NCBI GenBank assembly: GCA_017460885.1
Contig: JAFUAB010000030.1
Coordinates: 1-64,000, forward strand
Direction of reading: 5' to 3'
From: Lachnospiraceae bacterium
GTDB lineage: Bacteria; Bacillota; Clostridia; Lachnospirales; Lachnospiraceae
Length of the DNA: 64,000 bases
Shown: one piece after another, positions 45,492 to 55,028 of the stretch
How positions within the stretch are numbered: position 1 is the first letter of the stretch
How the letters are laid out: each line of letters starts with the position of its first letter
Notes under the pieces: model-generated
Database searches by the model: none
Told to the model about the DNA's origin: nothing
What the model saw: only the letters and a program-made list of their open reading frames with translations
Position numbers and translations under genes: made by a program

Positions 45492-46361
45492 TCACAAAAT
45501 GAAGCTGATTAAAATTGCCAATATAGTTGACATAATAATATTAACCGCAACCTTTCCCATTCCAAGGATCACGCGATACCGAAGCCGGAATGCGCTGTAA
45601 AACGCTCTGTCGGTACGGGAGGTATCGAGTATCATGAGTAATGTCATCGCAAATACAGAAATTATGTAAACCAGCAAGCGACCCCGTTTTTCTCCTGTCC
45701 TGTTTCCTGATGTACTTCCATACCCATCCTCAGGCATCCGCTCAGCTCCCTCCGGCTGCCTGAGCTCATATATACTCAGTTCCATGCCGTTATAATATTT
45801 CTCATACCTCTCTGCGGCATATTCCGCAGTCTCCGGAGCCGAAACTCCGCTCAAAGCCTGTACGGAGCCGACATACTGCTTAAGCTCGGCAGGTGCCCTG
45901 AACGCGGCTATATACGGATACAGGATCTCCCGAACTACATATCCGTCGGTTACGCCCTCGGACTGATATATGATCACCCGAACCTCGCCGGAGTCCACAC
46001 TTCCGGCATGTTCCGAGGCACCGTCCTCCGCAGACATTACTCCTTCGGACCCATCTCTCTCAAAGATCACCCCGCAGGAAACCTCATTTGTTATTACCAT
46101 CTTTATCAGTCTGTCGGGATCATTCTCTTGAAAAAACACAAATCCGTCAGGAGGATTACCGGTCAGTCTATCCGTACAGAAGCTGCCGCATTCGGTTTTG
46201 CCGGGACATATGAGTATCTCCGCGGTCCCGACGACATTGCCGACAACCTCCGGGAGAAGGATAAAGACCACAGCGAGCAGGGATGTCATCAAATAAAAAG
46301 ATATATTACGCAATGACGACCGGAGCTGAATTATGATCCATCTGAAATACAGGCCTGTCAT
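45492..46361 (-). CDS. ABC-2 permease, apparently truncated
   Basis: This 289-residue protein has one N-terminal membrane helix, an outer domain of about 190 residues and then two helices, ending abruptly in ILAILISFIL. The neighbouring permease has 422 residues and six helices, so about three helices seem to be missing. The start at 46361 overlaps the upstream permease stop by 4 nt. No continuation is visible in other frames downstream. It may be a degraded partner subunit. Confidence 0.6.
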   Translation of the reverse strand: MTGLYFRWIIIQLRSSLRNISFYLMTSLLAVVFILLPEVVGNVVGTAEILICPGKTECGSFCTDRLTGNPPDGFVFFQENDPDRLIKMVITNEVSCGVIFERDGSEGVMSAEDGASEHAGSVDSGEVRVIIYQSEGVTDGYVVREILYPYIAAFRAPAELKQYVGSVQALSGVSAPETAEYAAERYEKYYNGMELSIYELRQPEGAERMPEDGYGSTSGNRTGEKRGRLLVYIISVFAMTLLMILDTSRTDRAFYSAFRLRYRVILGMGKVAVNIIMSTILAILISFIL

Positions 46362-47626
46362 CTCTCCGCTCCTCCGACTTCCCGGGATGCCGTCTCTTCG
46401 ATGTCTGCCGGGATCCCATAGGGTCTGACCCTTCCGTACATGGGAACCGAAGCGGAAAATATCAGAGCATCTGTTATTAATAGGGTAAGCAGCAAACGAG
46501 TACGGATCATGCCGGATATCCTTACTGTCGGCCACATTCCCGACAGCAGAACTCTGTGTAACGTTCCCGCGGGCAGATAAGGCGCTGTCAGTTCAGCCGG
46601 ACGCGGCAGATAAACCGCCGGCACTATGACACCCGATGCCACAAGAAGAAGCAATACCGACAGAATATAAACCGTACGTGAATGCGGTGAAGCAGTACCC
46701 GTTAACGAAATGATCAGGTGAATCCACAGTGAGATCGAGAGCGAGGTCAGAAACAGGCAAATAATAAAGTTAAATCCTGCCGAAAACGAAATATGTTGTT
46801 TAATTAAATACAGATTTAATAATAATGATATTGAAGCTGACGAAACCCACAGTGAAACAGTCATCGCGGCTATATGACATATACTGCTCCCCAGCTGTCC
46901 GAAGCGACCTCTGAAAAAAACTCTGTCCAAATACATTTCCTCTTCCGAATAGTTGCCGAAGAGGGTGACCGCGCCCAGGATCATCAAGCTTACAATAGCG
47001 GATGTAATATAATATCTGACGGGATCGTAAGCGCCATATGCCGATACAGTCTCCACCTTCATCTGTTCATTTCTGTCATAAAAGGAGCTATAGGTTTTCA
47101 TCAGAAGCTCTCTCTCCATATCACCTCGTTCAAGCGGCAGATCATATACCGATATCACGTCATACATGCTGAGTATCTCCGCGTCCGTGATCTGCATCAG
47201 TCCTGCCGCACTTCCCAGCATTGCCAGCAGTCTCAGCTCCGGTGCCGACTGCTCCTTGCGGGTATAAATAATAAGCTTTGCATCTCTCATCGCAGAGGCT
47301 TTCTCGTAGAAGTCATCCGGAACCAGGATGATCATATCCGTTATACCGGTCAGAAGTGAATCGAACGCACTGTCTTCATCCATCCTTTCAAAATCACAGA
47401 TCTCACTGACCCCCTGAATCTCATCCGCGAGTCCCATTGCCAGATCCGCAAAGGCCGGATCTCCGGAGACGAGTGCCACATTTATCTGTCTGCTCTCCTT
47501 TCCTGCATGAAAAAACCACACAAAGATACCCACAACCGCCAAAAGGACTGCCGTTATCAGCAGCCCCGCGATAATCCGCTTAAAACAGTCTTTAAGTCTG
47601 AGTAAAAACAGTTTAAATCCGTTCAT
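46358..47626 (-). CDS. ABC-2 type permease
   Basis: This 422-residue protein has a first membrane helix near residues 19-38, a large outer domain and about five helices between 205 and 400. This plan is typical of ABC-2 exporters of peptides, lipids or drugs. It overlaps the ATPase gene by 14 nt. The substrate is unknown. Confidence 0.75.
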   Translation of the reverse strand: MNGFKLFLLRLKDCFKRIIAGLLITAVLLAVVGIFVWFFHAGKESRQINVALVSGDPAFADLAMGLADEIQGVSEICDFERMDEDSAFDSLLTGITDMIILVPDDFYEKASAMRDAKLIIYTRKEQSAPELRLLAMLGSAAGLMQITDAEILSMYDVISVYDLPLERGDMERELLMKTYSSFYDRNEQMKVETVSAYGAYDPVRYYITSAIVSLMILGAVTLFGNYSEEEMYLDRVFFRGRFGQLGSSICHIAAMTVSLWVSSASISLLLNLYLIKQHISFSAGFNFIICLFLTSLSISLWIHLIISLTGTASPHSRTVYILSVLLLLVASGVIVPAVYLPRPAELTAPYLPAGTLHRVLLSGMWPTVRISGMIRTRLLLTLLITDALIFSASVPMYGRVRPYGIPADIEETASREVGGAER

Positions 47627-48230
47627 TCTTTCCGTCTATTATTCGAAAACACGTGTTACATAAGGCAAGTTCATCGGGATCGTGACTCACCATCACTATT
47701 CCGGTACCCTGACCTGCAGTTCTGACCAGATCCAGGTAAAGAAGCTCACGAAAGTGCATATCCATAGCAGTTGCCGGTTCATCCAGTATCAGCATTTCCG
47801 GCCCGGATGCCGATGCGCATGCCACCGATACTCTCCTTCTCATTCCGCCGGACAGTTTATCCACACGCATGTTGAGCATATCACCGAGTTCATATTCCTC
47901 GGTTATGCTGTCAAAGCCGCTGCGTGACGCACACCAGAGTCCAAGGATCTCTCTGACCTTAACATTACCCGGAATGGGATCATTTTGGGGGACATATCCG
48001 ATCCTGCGGGGCAGATCGCGGATCCTTCTGACATCCTTTCCGTTTAGCGTAACTCTGCCTCTGTCAGCCCTTTCCACTCCTGCCAGTATACTCAGCAGGG
48101 TGCTCTTCCCGCATCCGTTGTCCCCGCATATACCGATTATATCGCCACGCAGCAGTTCCAGATCGATCCCACAAAGTACTTTTCGGCTTCCGTATGCCTT
48201 ATGCACATCCATACATTCCAGTTTGATCAC
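47613..48230 (-). CDS. ABC transporter ATP-binding protein
   Basis: This 205-residue ATPase has Walker A GDNGCGKSTLL, signature LSGGMRRRVSVA, Walker B MLILDEPATAMD and the switch His in VMVSHD. It energises the two permeases downstream. The start is GTG at 48230 with GGAG 9 nt upstream. Confidence 0.93.
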   Translation of the reverse strand: MIKLECMDVHKAYGSRKVLCGIDLELLRGDIIGICGDNGCGKSTLLSILAGVERADRGRVTLNGKDVRRIRDLPRRIGYVPQNDPIPGNVKVREILGLWCASRSGFDSITEEYELGDMLNMRVDKLSGGMRRRVSVACASASGPEMLILDEPATAMDMHFRELLYLDLVRTAGQGTGIVMVSHDPDELALCNTCFRIIDGKNERI

Positions 48231-48277
48231 GTTTATACACTCCTGTCCGCGTTCAGTTCCTTACCCATGATATCATA

Positions 48278-48307
48278 ATCATACGCCCAAAGGCGGTTAC
48301 TGTCCAA
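48278..48307 (-). promoter_or_regulatory. Promoter of the ABC operon
   Basis: -35 TTGGAC (48302-48307), 18-bp spacer, -10 TATGAT (48278-48283), in the divergent spacer before murE. Confidence 0.6.
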
Positions 48308-48383
48308 CCCGCAGAAAAATACACTGAAATATGGTATGATATAAGAAAATTCATATGTTTTAAAGGAATGGAGGCATCGGATA

Positions 48384-49847
48384 ATGAAAAATCTAAGCGG
48401 ACTTATCAAAAAGCTGGACTATACATGCTTGCAGGGAGATACGGACAGAGAGATAACCTCTATCGTCTATGATTCCCGAAAGGTCTCAACCGGCAGTCTT
48501 TTTGTATGCATAGTCGGCGCAAACTCCGACGGACACAGCTTTATCCCGGATGTATGTGACAAGGGTGCAGCATGTATCGTGGTATCCGAAGACGTCACCG
48601 GTATTCCCGAAGGCATTACCGTGATCAAAGTAAAGGACACCCGTTACGCTCTGGCGTTCATATCAGCCGCGTGGTTCGATCATCCCGCGGAAAAGCTGAA
48701 GGTTATAGGAATCACGGGTACCAAAGGCAAAACGACCACAACCTATCTGGTAAGATCCATATTGGAACACGCCGGACATAAATGCGGCCTCATTGGCACT
48801 ATAGAGATCATAATAGGAGATACACACATACACGCGGAAAACACCACTCCCGAATCTTATCTGATCCAGGAATACTTCCACAGAATGACAGAGGCAGGAA
48901 TGGATACCGTAGTAATGGAAGTATCGAGCCAGGGACTCATGCTGCACCGTACTCAGGGATTCGTTTTTGACATAGGGATCTTTACCAATCTGGAGCCGGA
49001 TCATATAGGACCTAACGAGCACAAAGATCTCGATGATTACATTCACTGCAAAAGCCTGCTCTTTTCTCAATGCCGTACAGGCATCGTAAATATCGATGAC
49101 TCGCATTGTCCGCGTATTCTCGAGGGACACACCTGTAATCTGATAACGTATGGTATCGAATCAGACGCGGATATTAAAGCCGAAAATATCACACTCATAA
49201 ACAGGCCGGGGATCCTCGGCGTCGAATTTGACGTTTCGGGACTGGTCAGCGAGCATATTATCCTGCCCAATCCGGGTATCTTCAGTGTATACAATGCACT
49301 GTGCGCGATCTCGATCTGCCGTGAGCTGGGTATCAGGCCCGCGGTAATGCGCGAGGGGCTTCTGAACGCCCGTATCAAGGGCCGGGTCGAGCCTGTCCAT
49401 ATCTCCGATGATTTCACTCTTTTGATCGACTATGCGCACAATGCCATGGCACTGGAAAGTCTTCTTACCACACTCAGGGCTTATAACCCGGGCAGGCTGG
49501 TATGTGTATTCGGATGCGGAGGAAACAGATCCAGATCCCGCAGATTCGAAATGGGCGAAGTAAGCGGCCGCCTGTCCGACCTGACCGTGATCACCTCGGA
49601 TAACCCTCGCTTTGAAGATCCATTGGATATAATCGCGGACATCAGAACCGGTATAAGCAGGACTGATGGTAAATATGTAGAGATACCTGACAGAAAGGAA
49701 GCCATCCGATATTCAATTGAAAATGCCCTTCCCGGTGACATCATAATACTGGCCGGCAAAGGGCATGAAGACTATCAGGAAATAAAAGGGGTTAAATACC
49801 CCATGGATGAACGCGACCTTATCGCGGATATCATGAACGGCAAATGA
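48384..49847 (+). CDS. murE: UDP-MurNAc-tripeptide ligase MurE (meso-DAP type)
   Basis: This 487-residue cytoplasmic ligase adds meso-diaminopimelate to UDP-MurNAc-L-Ala-D-Glu. The ATP loop is GITGTKGKTTTTYL, and the substrate motif TSDNPRFEDP contains DNPR, which marks DAP rather than lysine use. GGAGG lies 10 nt before the start. It ends directly against the stop of the convergent EAL gene (no gap). Confidence 0.95.
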   Translation: MKNLSGLIKKLDYTCLQGDTDREITSIVYDSRKVSTGSLFVCIVGANSDGHSFIPDVCDKGAACIVVSEDVTGIPEGITVIKVKDTRYALAFISAAWFDHPAEKLKVIGITGTKGKTTTTYLVRSILEHAGHKCGLIGTIEIIIGDTHIHAENTTPESYLIQEYFHRMTEAGMDTVVMEVSSQGLMLHRTQGFVFDIGIFTNLEPDHIGPNEHKDLDDYIHCKSLLFSQCRTGIVNIDDSHCPRILEGHTCNLITYGIESDADIKAENITLINRPGILGVEFDVSGLVSEHIILPNPGIFSVYNALCAISICRELGIRPAVMREGLLNARIKGRVEPVHISDDFTLLIDYAHNAMALESLLTTLRAYNPGRLVCVFGCGGNRSRSRRFEMGEVSGRLSDLTVITSDNPRFEDPLDIIADIRTGISRTDGKYVEIPDRKEAIRYSIENALPGDIIILAGKGHEDYQEIKGVKYPMDERDLIADIMNGK

Positions 49848-51830
49848 TCATTCCCTCTCTGACGATAAAATGTCAGAGTTCCTGTGATCCTCGATAAACT
49901 GTACAAAATCCTTTTCGGGCAGAGGCCTGCAGAAGAAGAATCCCTGCATAAGCTCACACCCCTGAATAAGGTCGGCATCAAGATCCGAGAATCGTCGTGC
50001 GACCGCTTCCTGTTCGACTCCCTCGACAAGGACTTCCTTGCCCATTTCCTTGAACATTGCTATGGTATCCCTGATAACGATGCACATTTGGGGATCATCT
50101 ATCTTATCAACAAAGGTTTTGTCGAGCTTCACCTGATTAATGGGCAGATCCGTGGTCCGCTTGATATTGGAATAGCCGGTCCCGTAGTCATCCAGTGCTA
50201 TGGCTATTCCGTAATCATGCAGCTGCCTGATATTTGCATCTACTATTTCCGGGTTAATATCTACCGCACTCTCGGTCAGCTCAAAACTGAGCATCCCGGG
50301 ATCCACATCATACTGTTCCAGAAGCGATCTGACCTTTTCCACAAGATTCACTTCGATACATTGTGTTGCCGACAGGTTAACCTCTATGTATCTGAGTCCG
50401 AGTCCGGCCAGATCCGTCTGCGAGATAAATCTTATGACGTCCTCAAACACAAACTCACCTATATCGTGTATGTATCCGTTGATCTCGGATGCAGGGATGA
50501 ACAGACCGGGGGCTATATGTCCGTATTCCAGATCCTGCAGTCTGATCATAGCCTCAGCCGCCACATATCTGTTTTCCTTTACCGAATAGATCGGCTGATA
50601 ATACATACTGAAGCCGTTATTCTCTACTGCTCTCCTGAGTATCTCATCCATATCGTTTCTGATACGATATTCCCTGTTGTTCTTATAATCCCGGTAATAA
50701 TGTACATCTCTGGTATTGGGCATGGTCCTGTGGAAATTTGTACTCAGTGAGAACAGGGTTGCCGAATCCCTGATGTCTTCGGGACATTTGACAACACAGA
50801 TACGGACATCCGTGATAATATTGAACCTTCCGAAAGACACCCTGTCGGAATAGATATTACGCAGTTCCTCGGCCACTATGGCCACACCGTCATCCTCCAG
50901 GTCCTCTCCGACCGCGGCGAACAATCCGTTCTCCAGGTAGTACATCAATGCATCAAAGCTGCATTTTTTGAACAGTTCAATTGCCCTGTCCGTGATACTC
51001 CTCAGAAGTTCGTTATGAGCCTGCATACCAAGATAGGTGTGCAGATTATCGTTATTTACTATCTTGATAAATATGACCGAAACAGGCTTGCCGGATGCCA
51101 GATTTCTGCCGACCGCATCCATACATGCCGTATATTTGAGCGCACCCGTAATGGGATTTATCTGTGCATCGGTACGCTTGAACATTGTCATAAAGAAAAG
51201 CAGCGCAAGCGAAACCGTAAAGCACTCTACCAGATATGCGCCGTTTGTAAGCTGTATGATGAGGCCGCACGATACAACTGCCAGCAGAAAAATGAGCGTG
51301 ATCATTTTATGCCTGTTGATATACTGTCTGTTGACAATCAGAACGCACAGATTCCAGAAAGCAAAAACAGCAGCCACCGCATAAAACACATATATGGCGG
51401 GTCCCCTCTCATATTTTACATTCTGCGTAATGGTAAATACCGGGAAAAGCTTCTGGTTAAATACGAGCACCACGCAGTCCGTACATACCAGAAATCCCCA
51501 TATAAAGGGCAGGATGATCTTCTGCTGGAAATGATGCCATATATCTATACTGGAATAAATATACAGCAGATAAACCGGCAGCAGCAGATTATGGGCAAAG
51601 AAATACATATATGAGAACAGATAAGCCAGAATCACGCTGATCCGCCCCTCATTTAAATAGTTCTCCGCCAGTCCTGACCCGATATCCGCAATAACGGTCA
51701 CAAGGATGAGACTCTGCAACAAAAGCATCAACCGATGAGAACGGGTATAATATTCCTTTCTGAGGATGGAGCCGATCCAGAACAGCAGCACTATTCCGAA
51801 AGCGCACTCATCAAATACCAGAATACGCAT
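49848..51830 (-). CDS. Membrane EAL-domain protein (paralog 2)
   Basis: This 660-residue protein has about seven N-terminal membrane helices, a degenerate GGDEF-like domain (no GGDEF signature) and a C-terminal EAL phosphodiesterase domain. The EAL motif reads EAM (AAEAMIRL), but other catalytic residues appear present: VNLS, ELTES, LDDYGTGYSN, VKLDK, VEGVE and QGFFF. It likely degrades c-di-GMP or has reduced activity. It follows its paralog by 3 nt. Confidence 0.85.
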   Translation of the reverse strand: MRILVFDECAFGIVLLFWIGSILRKEYYTRSHRLMLLLQSLILVTVIADIGSGLAENYLNEGRISVILAYLFSYMYFFAHNLLLPVYLLYIYSSIDIWHHFQQKIILPFIWGFLVCTDCVVLVFNQKLFPVFTITQNVKYERGPAIYVFYAVAAVFAFWNLCVLIVNRQYINRHKMITLIFLLAVVSCGLIIQLTNGAYLVECFTVSLALLFFMTMFKRTDAQINPITGALKYTACMDAVGRNLASGKPVSVIFIKIVNNDNLHTYLGMQAHNELLRSITDRAIELFKKCSFDALMYYLENGLFAAVGEDLEDDGVAIVAEELRNIYSDRVSFGRFNIITDVRICVVKCPEDIRDSATLFSLSTNFHRTMPNTRDVHYYRDYKNNREYRIRNDMDEILRRAVENNGFSMYYQPIYSVKENRYVAAEAMIRLQDLEYGHIAPGLFIPASEINGYIHDIGEFVFEDVIRFISQTDLAGLGLRYIEVNLSATQCIEVNLVEKVRSLLEQYDVDPGMLSFELTESAVDINPEIVDANIRQLHDYGIAIALDDYGTGYSNIKRTTDLPINQVKLDKTFVDKIDDPQMCIVIRDTIAMFKEMGKEVLVEGVEQEAVARRFSDLDADLIQGCELMQGFFFCRPLPEKDFVQFIEDHRNSDILSSERE

Positions 51831-51833
51831 ACA

Positions 51834-53792
51834 TCATACCTCGGATGCATTATGCTCCCTGACGAAGGCCAGATAGTCCTTTTCCGGGAGTGGTTTGCTG
51901 AAATAAAAGCCCTGAATATAATCGCAGCCGATCTCAGTGAATTTCTGTACGGCTTCGCCATCTTCAACGCCCTCCACCAGCACTTTTTTATTCATACGTT
52001 TGAGCATGGAGACGGTGTTTCTGATAACCGTCCACATGACCGGGATATTCATATCATCCACAAGAGATTTATCCAGCTTTACGATATCGAGCGGCAGTTG
52101 AACAACTCTGGACACATTGGAATAACCTGTCCCGTAATCGTCCAGTGAGAACTTGATGCCGTCCTCAGACAGCAGCTCAATGTTTCTGTCAGTGATCTCC
52201 GGAGCATAATCCGCAGCAGTCTCCGTGATCTCCAGATTGATCTGGTCGGGCCGGACGCCGTATTTACGCATACAGTCGGTAATCTTATCGTGAAGATTGG
52301 ATTCAATACACTGCGCCACACTCAGGTTTATCTCTATGTACTTAAGCCCGAGTTCCTCAAAATCGGTGCTGCCGATAAACCGGCATACCTCGTCTATAAC
52401 ATAATCTCCGATATCATGGATCGCACCGCTGTCTTCCGCAGCCGGTATAAAGATACCCGGCGATACAAAACCGTATTCTATATCTATCAGACGTATCAGT
52501 GCCTCCGCCGACGTAAACCTGCCTGTGGCTATATCATAGATAGGCTGGTAATACATCATAAATTTATGCCCTGCAATGCCGCGGCTTATGATCGCATCCA
52601 TATCATTTCGCATACGGAAATCCTGATCGTTAAGCCTTTCGGAAAGGACTATGACCTCTTTGGATTCCGGAAGCTTGGAATTGTAATTGCCCTCAAAATT
52701 CAGCAGTTCTTCTTTGGTGCTGATATCCTCCGGGCATTTCACAAGACACACGCAGGAGCTTACCAGAACCTCCATATGCCCGAGCTTGACCGGCCGTGCA
52801 AGCTGATTGCTGATGTCCGCTCCTATACCGAGCAGATCATCATACTTATTTATATCCGAACTCACGACGAACGATCCCTGCTCCAGATAAAAGGTCTCAT
52901 AATGCAGCGACGACGACATACATGTCTGATTGATATCGGCCGCAATACTCTGGATCAGACGCATGTAATTATTCATACCGAGGTTTCTGCGCAGAAGTCT
53001 GTAATTGTTGATGCGGATCATCAGATAGCACACCGGATTACCGAAGTCAAACCCGGTCTGAACCGTGGAGATGAATGCCTTGTAGCTCTGCATACCGACG
53101 GCATCGTCTATCATATCCTCCGGACGATGGATAATTACAGCCACTTCTATAGCCATGATCGTGGAAATGAATATCTCTATCCTGTAGTAAGGGAACATCA
53201 GCTGTATCAGAGTCGCAGCAAGATTGAGCGGAACCATGGCAATAAGAGCCCAAAACCAGTAATTGCCTATAACATACCTGTATCTGATGAGCACATACAT
53301 GATCATCAGACCGTAATAAAATGCTATCACATACAATACGTAGATCCAGGGTCCTCTCACATAGTTAAACTCACTGTCATAGTAGAACATCCTGTGATTA
53401 AAGGCATTGAGGAGCAGAAGGATCACATCAATAATATACGGGATAAACCAGAAATAAGTCAGCGGAGTCAGCCTGTGCCTCATTTTGTACCACAACCCGA
53501 TTATTGAAGAGATATACAGGACGTATACCGGCGCAAGCAGATTATGCAACATAAAATAGACTGTAGTGAGAACATATCTCGCTACAGCGCTATTTGCGGA
53601 AAGCGGAACAAAATGATCCATATATTCTGTTGCGATATCCAGGATTCCTGCAAATATAAGAATGCCACAAAGGACAAGAAACATTTTGTTGTTCCTGCCC
53701 TTATACAATCGCCTGATCAACAGTGCGAGTACCAATGTGACAAGTGCCAGTACGGCACAAACATCATAAAAAAGATATGTATAATCCGACAT
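51834..53792 (-). CDS. Membrane EAL-domain protein (paralog 1)
   Basis: This 652-residue protein has the same architecture as the next gene: seven membrane helices, a degenerate GGDEF-like domain, and an EAL domain with intact SAEALIRL, EINLS, EITETA, LDDYGTGYSN, IVKLDK, VEGVE and QGFYFS. A c-di-GMP phosphodiesterase is expected. It is 12 nt after the DUF4317-like gene and tandem with paralog 2, so a duplication is likely. Confidence 0.87.
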   Translation of the reverse strand: MSDYTYLFYDVCAVLALVTLVLALLIRRLYKGRNNKMFLVLCGILIFAGILDIATEYMDHFVPLSANSAVARYVLTTVYFMLHNLLAPVYVLYISSIIGLWYKMRHRLTPLTYFWFIPYIIDVILLLLNAFNHRMFYYDSEFNYVRGPWIYVLYVIAFYYGLMIMYVLIRYRYVIGNYWFWALIAMVPLNLAATLIQLMFPYYRIEIFISTIMAIEVAVIIHRPEDMIDDAVGMQSYKAFISTVQTGFDFGNPVCYLMIRINNYRLLRRNLGMNNYMRLIQSIAADINQTCMSSSLHYETFYLEQGSFVVSSDINKYDDLLGIGADISNQLARPVKLGHMEVLVSSCVCLVKCPEDISTKEELLNFEGNYNSKLPESKEVIVLSERLNDQDFRMRNDMDAIISRGIAGHKFMMYYQPIYDIATGRFTSAEALIRLIDIEYGFVSPGIFIPAAEDSGAIHDIGDYVIDEVCRFIGSTDFEELGLKYIEINLSVAQCIESNLHDKITDCMRKYGVRPDQINLEITETAADYAPEITDRNIELLSEDGIKFSLDDYGTGYSNVSRVVQLPLDIVKLDKSLVDDMNIPVMWTVIRNTVSMLKRMNKKVLVEGVEDGEAVQKFTEIGCDYIQGFYFSKPLPEKDYLAFVREHNASEV

Positions 53793-53804
53793 TGCTGTCT
53801 TTAT

Positions 53805-55028
53805 CTATAATCGGGATTCACGTCCGTTGATATATACCGATTCATCATCATCAACGGGTATCAGTACATACTTCTGTGAATCTATAATACGGCTCGTTAT
53901 ACCGTCCTCATCCGAAGGCGGTAGTTTAATGATAACACCATCGCCCTGATTAGTCACGGACAACTGCTTTTTAAGTTCGGAATTTTCCCTGACAAGTTCT
54001 CTTGTCCGACGTTCTTCCAGATTCTTTTTCAGTTCCTTCTCATCTACAAGAGCATCGAGCATGGGAGTTTCTTCGGCAAATTCATCCGCAACGGTCTCTC
54101 TGATCCTGCTCGCCTTATCCTCTTCTATATTGTTTTCCCTGAGGATCTCGTCCATCACCCTGCTGTCCAGAACAACCGGTACGGAGGGAGCCATACCGGC
54201 TTCCGCATCGGCACGGATCTCCTCAAGTCTGTTGTTGATGCTTTCGGTAATGTCGGTCAGAACCGTCGCGGCTTTATCTTCATCGGGACCGTAAGCCGAT
54301 TTCACGATAGCCGTAAACGCGCTCTTAAGTTCCTTTGCTGTTCTCCTTGTTCCCGTTCCAAGCACTTCCTCAATAAACTCGGGATGTGAATCCTTAGGAT
54401 CCTTAATGTAATAATCAATCCTGTGAATATCCGCCCCGCGGTCATTGAATGCAGGGAAAAGAAAGCCGGTATCAGGTGCTCCGACAACCCAGTCCTGACG
54501 CCTGGCTCCGATCCTGTGCTCATCCTCTCTGTATCCGAGTCCAGGCTTGGAAAGATCTACGGGACATACGCTGACTATTATGTACTCATAAACCTCCTCG
54601 GACTCGTCAAGCTTGAGATTATCCGAAGTACGGCTCATTATATCGTAAGCATCGTTAAAAACAAGGATCAGAAAATTGCCTGTATGAACATAGTTCTCTA
54701 TGATCAGGTCATAAAGCCTGTCAAGAAGATCATCGTTCTTAAGTCCCGAGCTTCTGAGTCCCATATAAAACTGCTGCCGGCCTCCCGCCGATTCCTCCTC
54801 CGGCGGGAATTCAAGCTCCAGTATATTGTTGCCGATATTACCGCCAAGAGTTTTTTTGGCGATATCCATGTACTTATAGAATTCCTCCTCCGGCAGATTA
54901 AGGAAATTCTCATTAAAGGTCAAAACCTTATTCCTGTAGGCGTCCACATAACAGCCGGCCATACGGATGATCGTACACTGTTCCTTTTTGAACCTTCTGC
55001 GAAGCTCGCCCTGGTCTCTTTTATTCAT
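53805..55028 (-). CDS. DUF4317-like protein
   Basis: This 407-residue soluble protein begins MNKRDQGELRRRFKKEQCTI and has the features I recall for DUF4317 of clostridia; the function is unknown. It contains a charged helical stretch around residues 290-350. It overlaps aspS by 8 nt with GGAG before its ATG, so it is coupled to aspS. Confidence 0.75.
   Translation of the reverse strand: MNKRDQGELRRRFKKEQCTIIRMAGCYVDAYRNKVLTFNENFLNLPEEEFYKYMDIAKKTLGGNIGNNILELEFPPEEESAGGRQQFYMGLRSSGLKNDDLLDRLYDLIIENYVHTGNFLILVFNDAYDIMSRTSDNLKLDESEEVYEYIIVSVCPVDLSKPGLGYREDEHRIGARRQDWVVGAPDTGFLFPAFNDRGADIHRIDYYIKDPKDSHPEFIEEVLGTGTRRTAKELKSAFTAIVKSAYGPDEDKAATVLTDITESINNRLEEIRADAEAGMAPSVPVVLDSRVMDEILRENNIEEDKASRIRETVADEFAEETPMLDALVDEKELKKNLEERRTRELVRENSELKKQLSVTNQGDGVIIKLPPSDEDGITSRIIDSQKYVLIPVDDDESVYINGRESRL

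Noticed and set aside
52290..53507. Long plus-strand frame (405 codons) inside the EAL gene
   Set aside because: It is antisense to a well-supported EAL protein; composition is that of a shadow frame.
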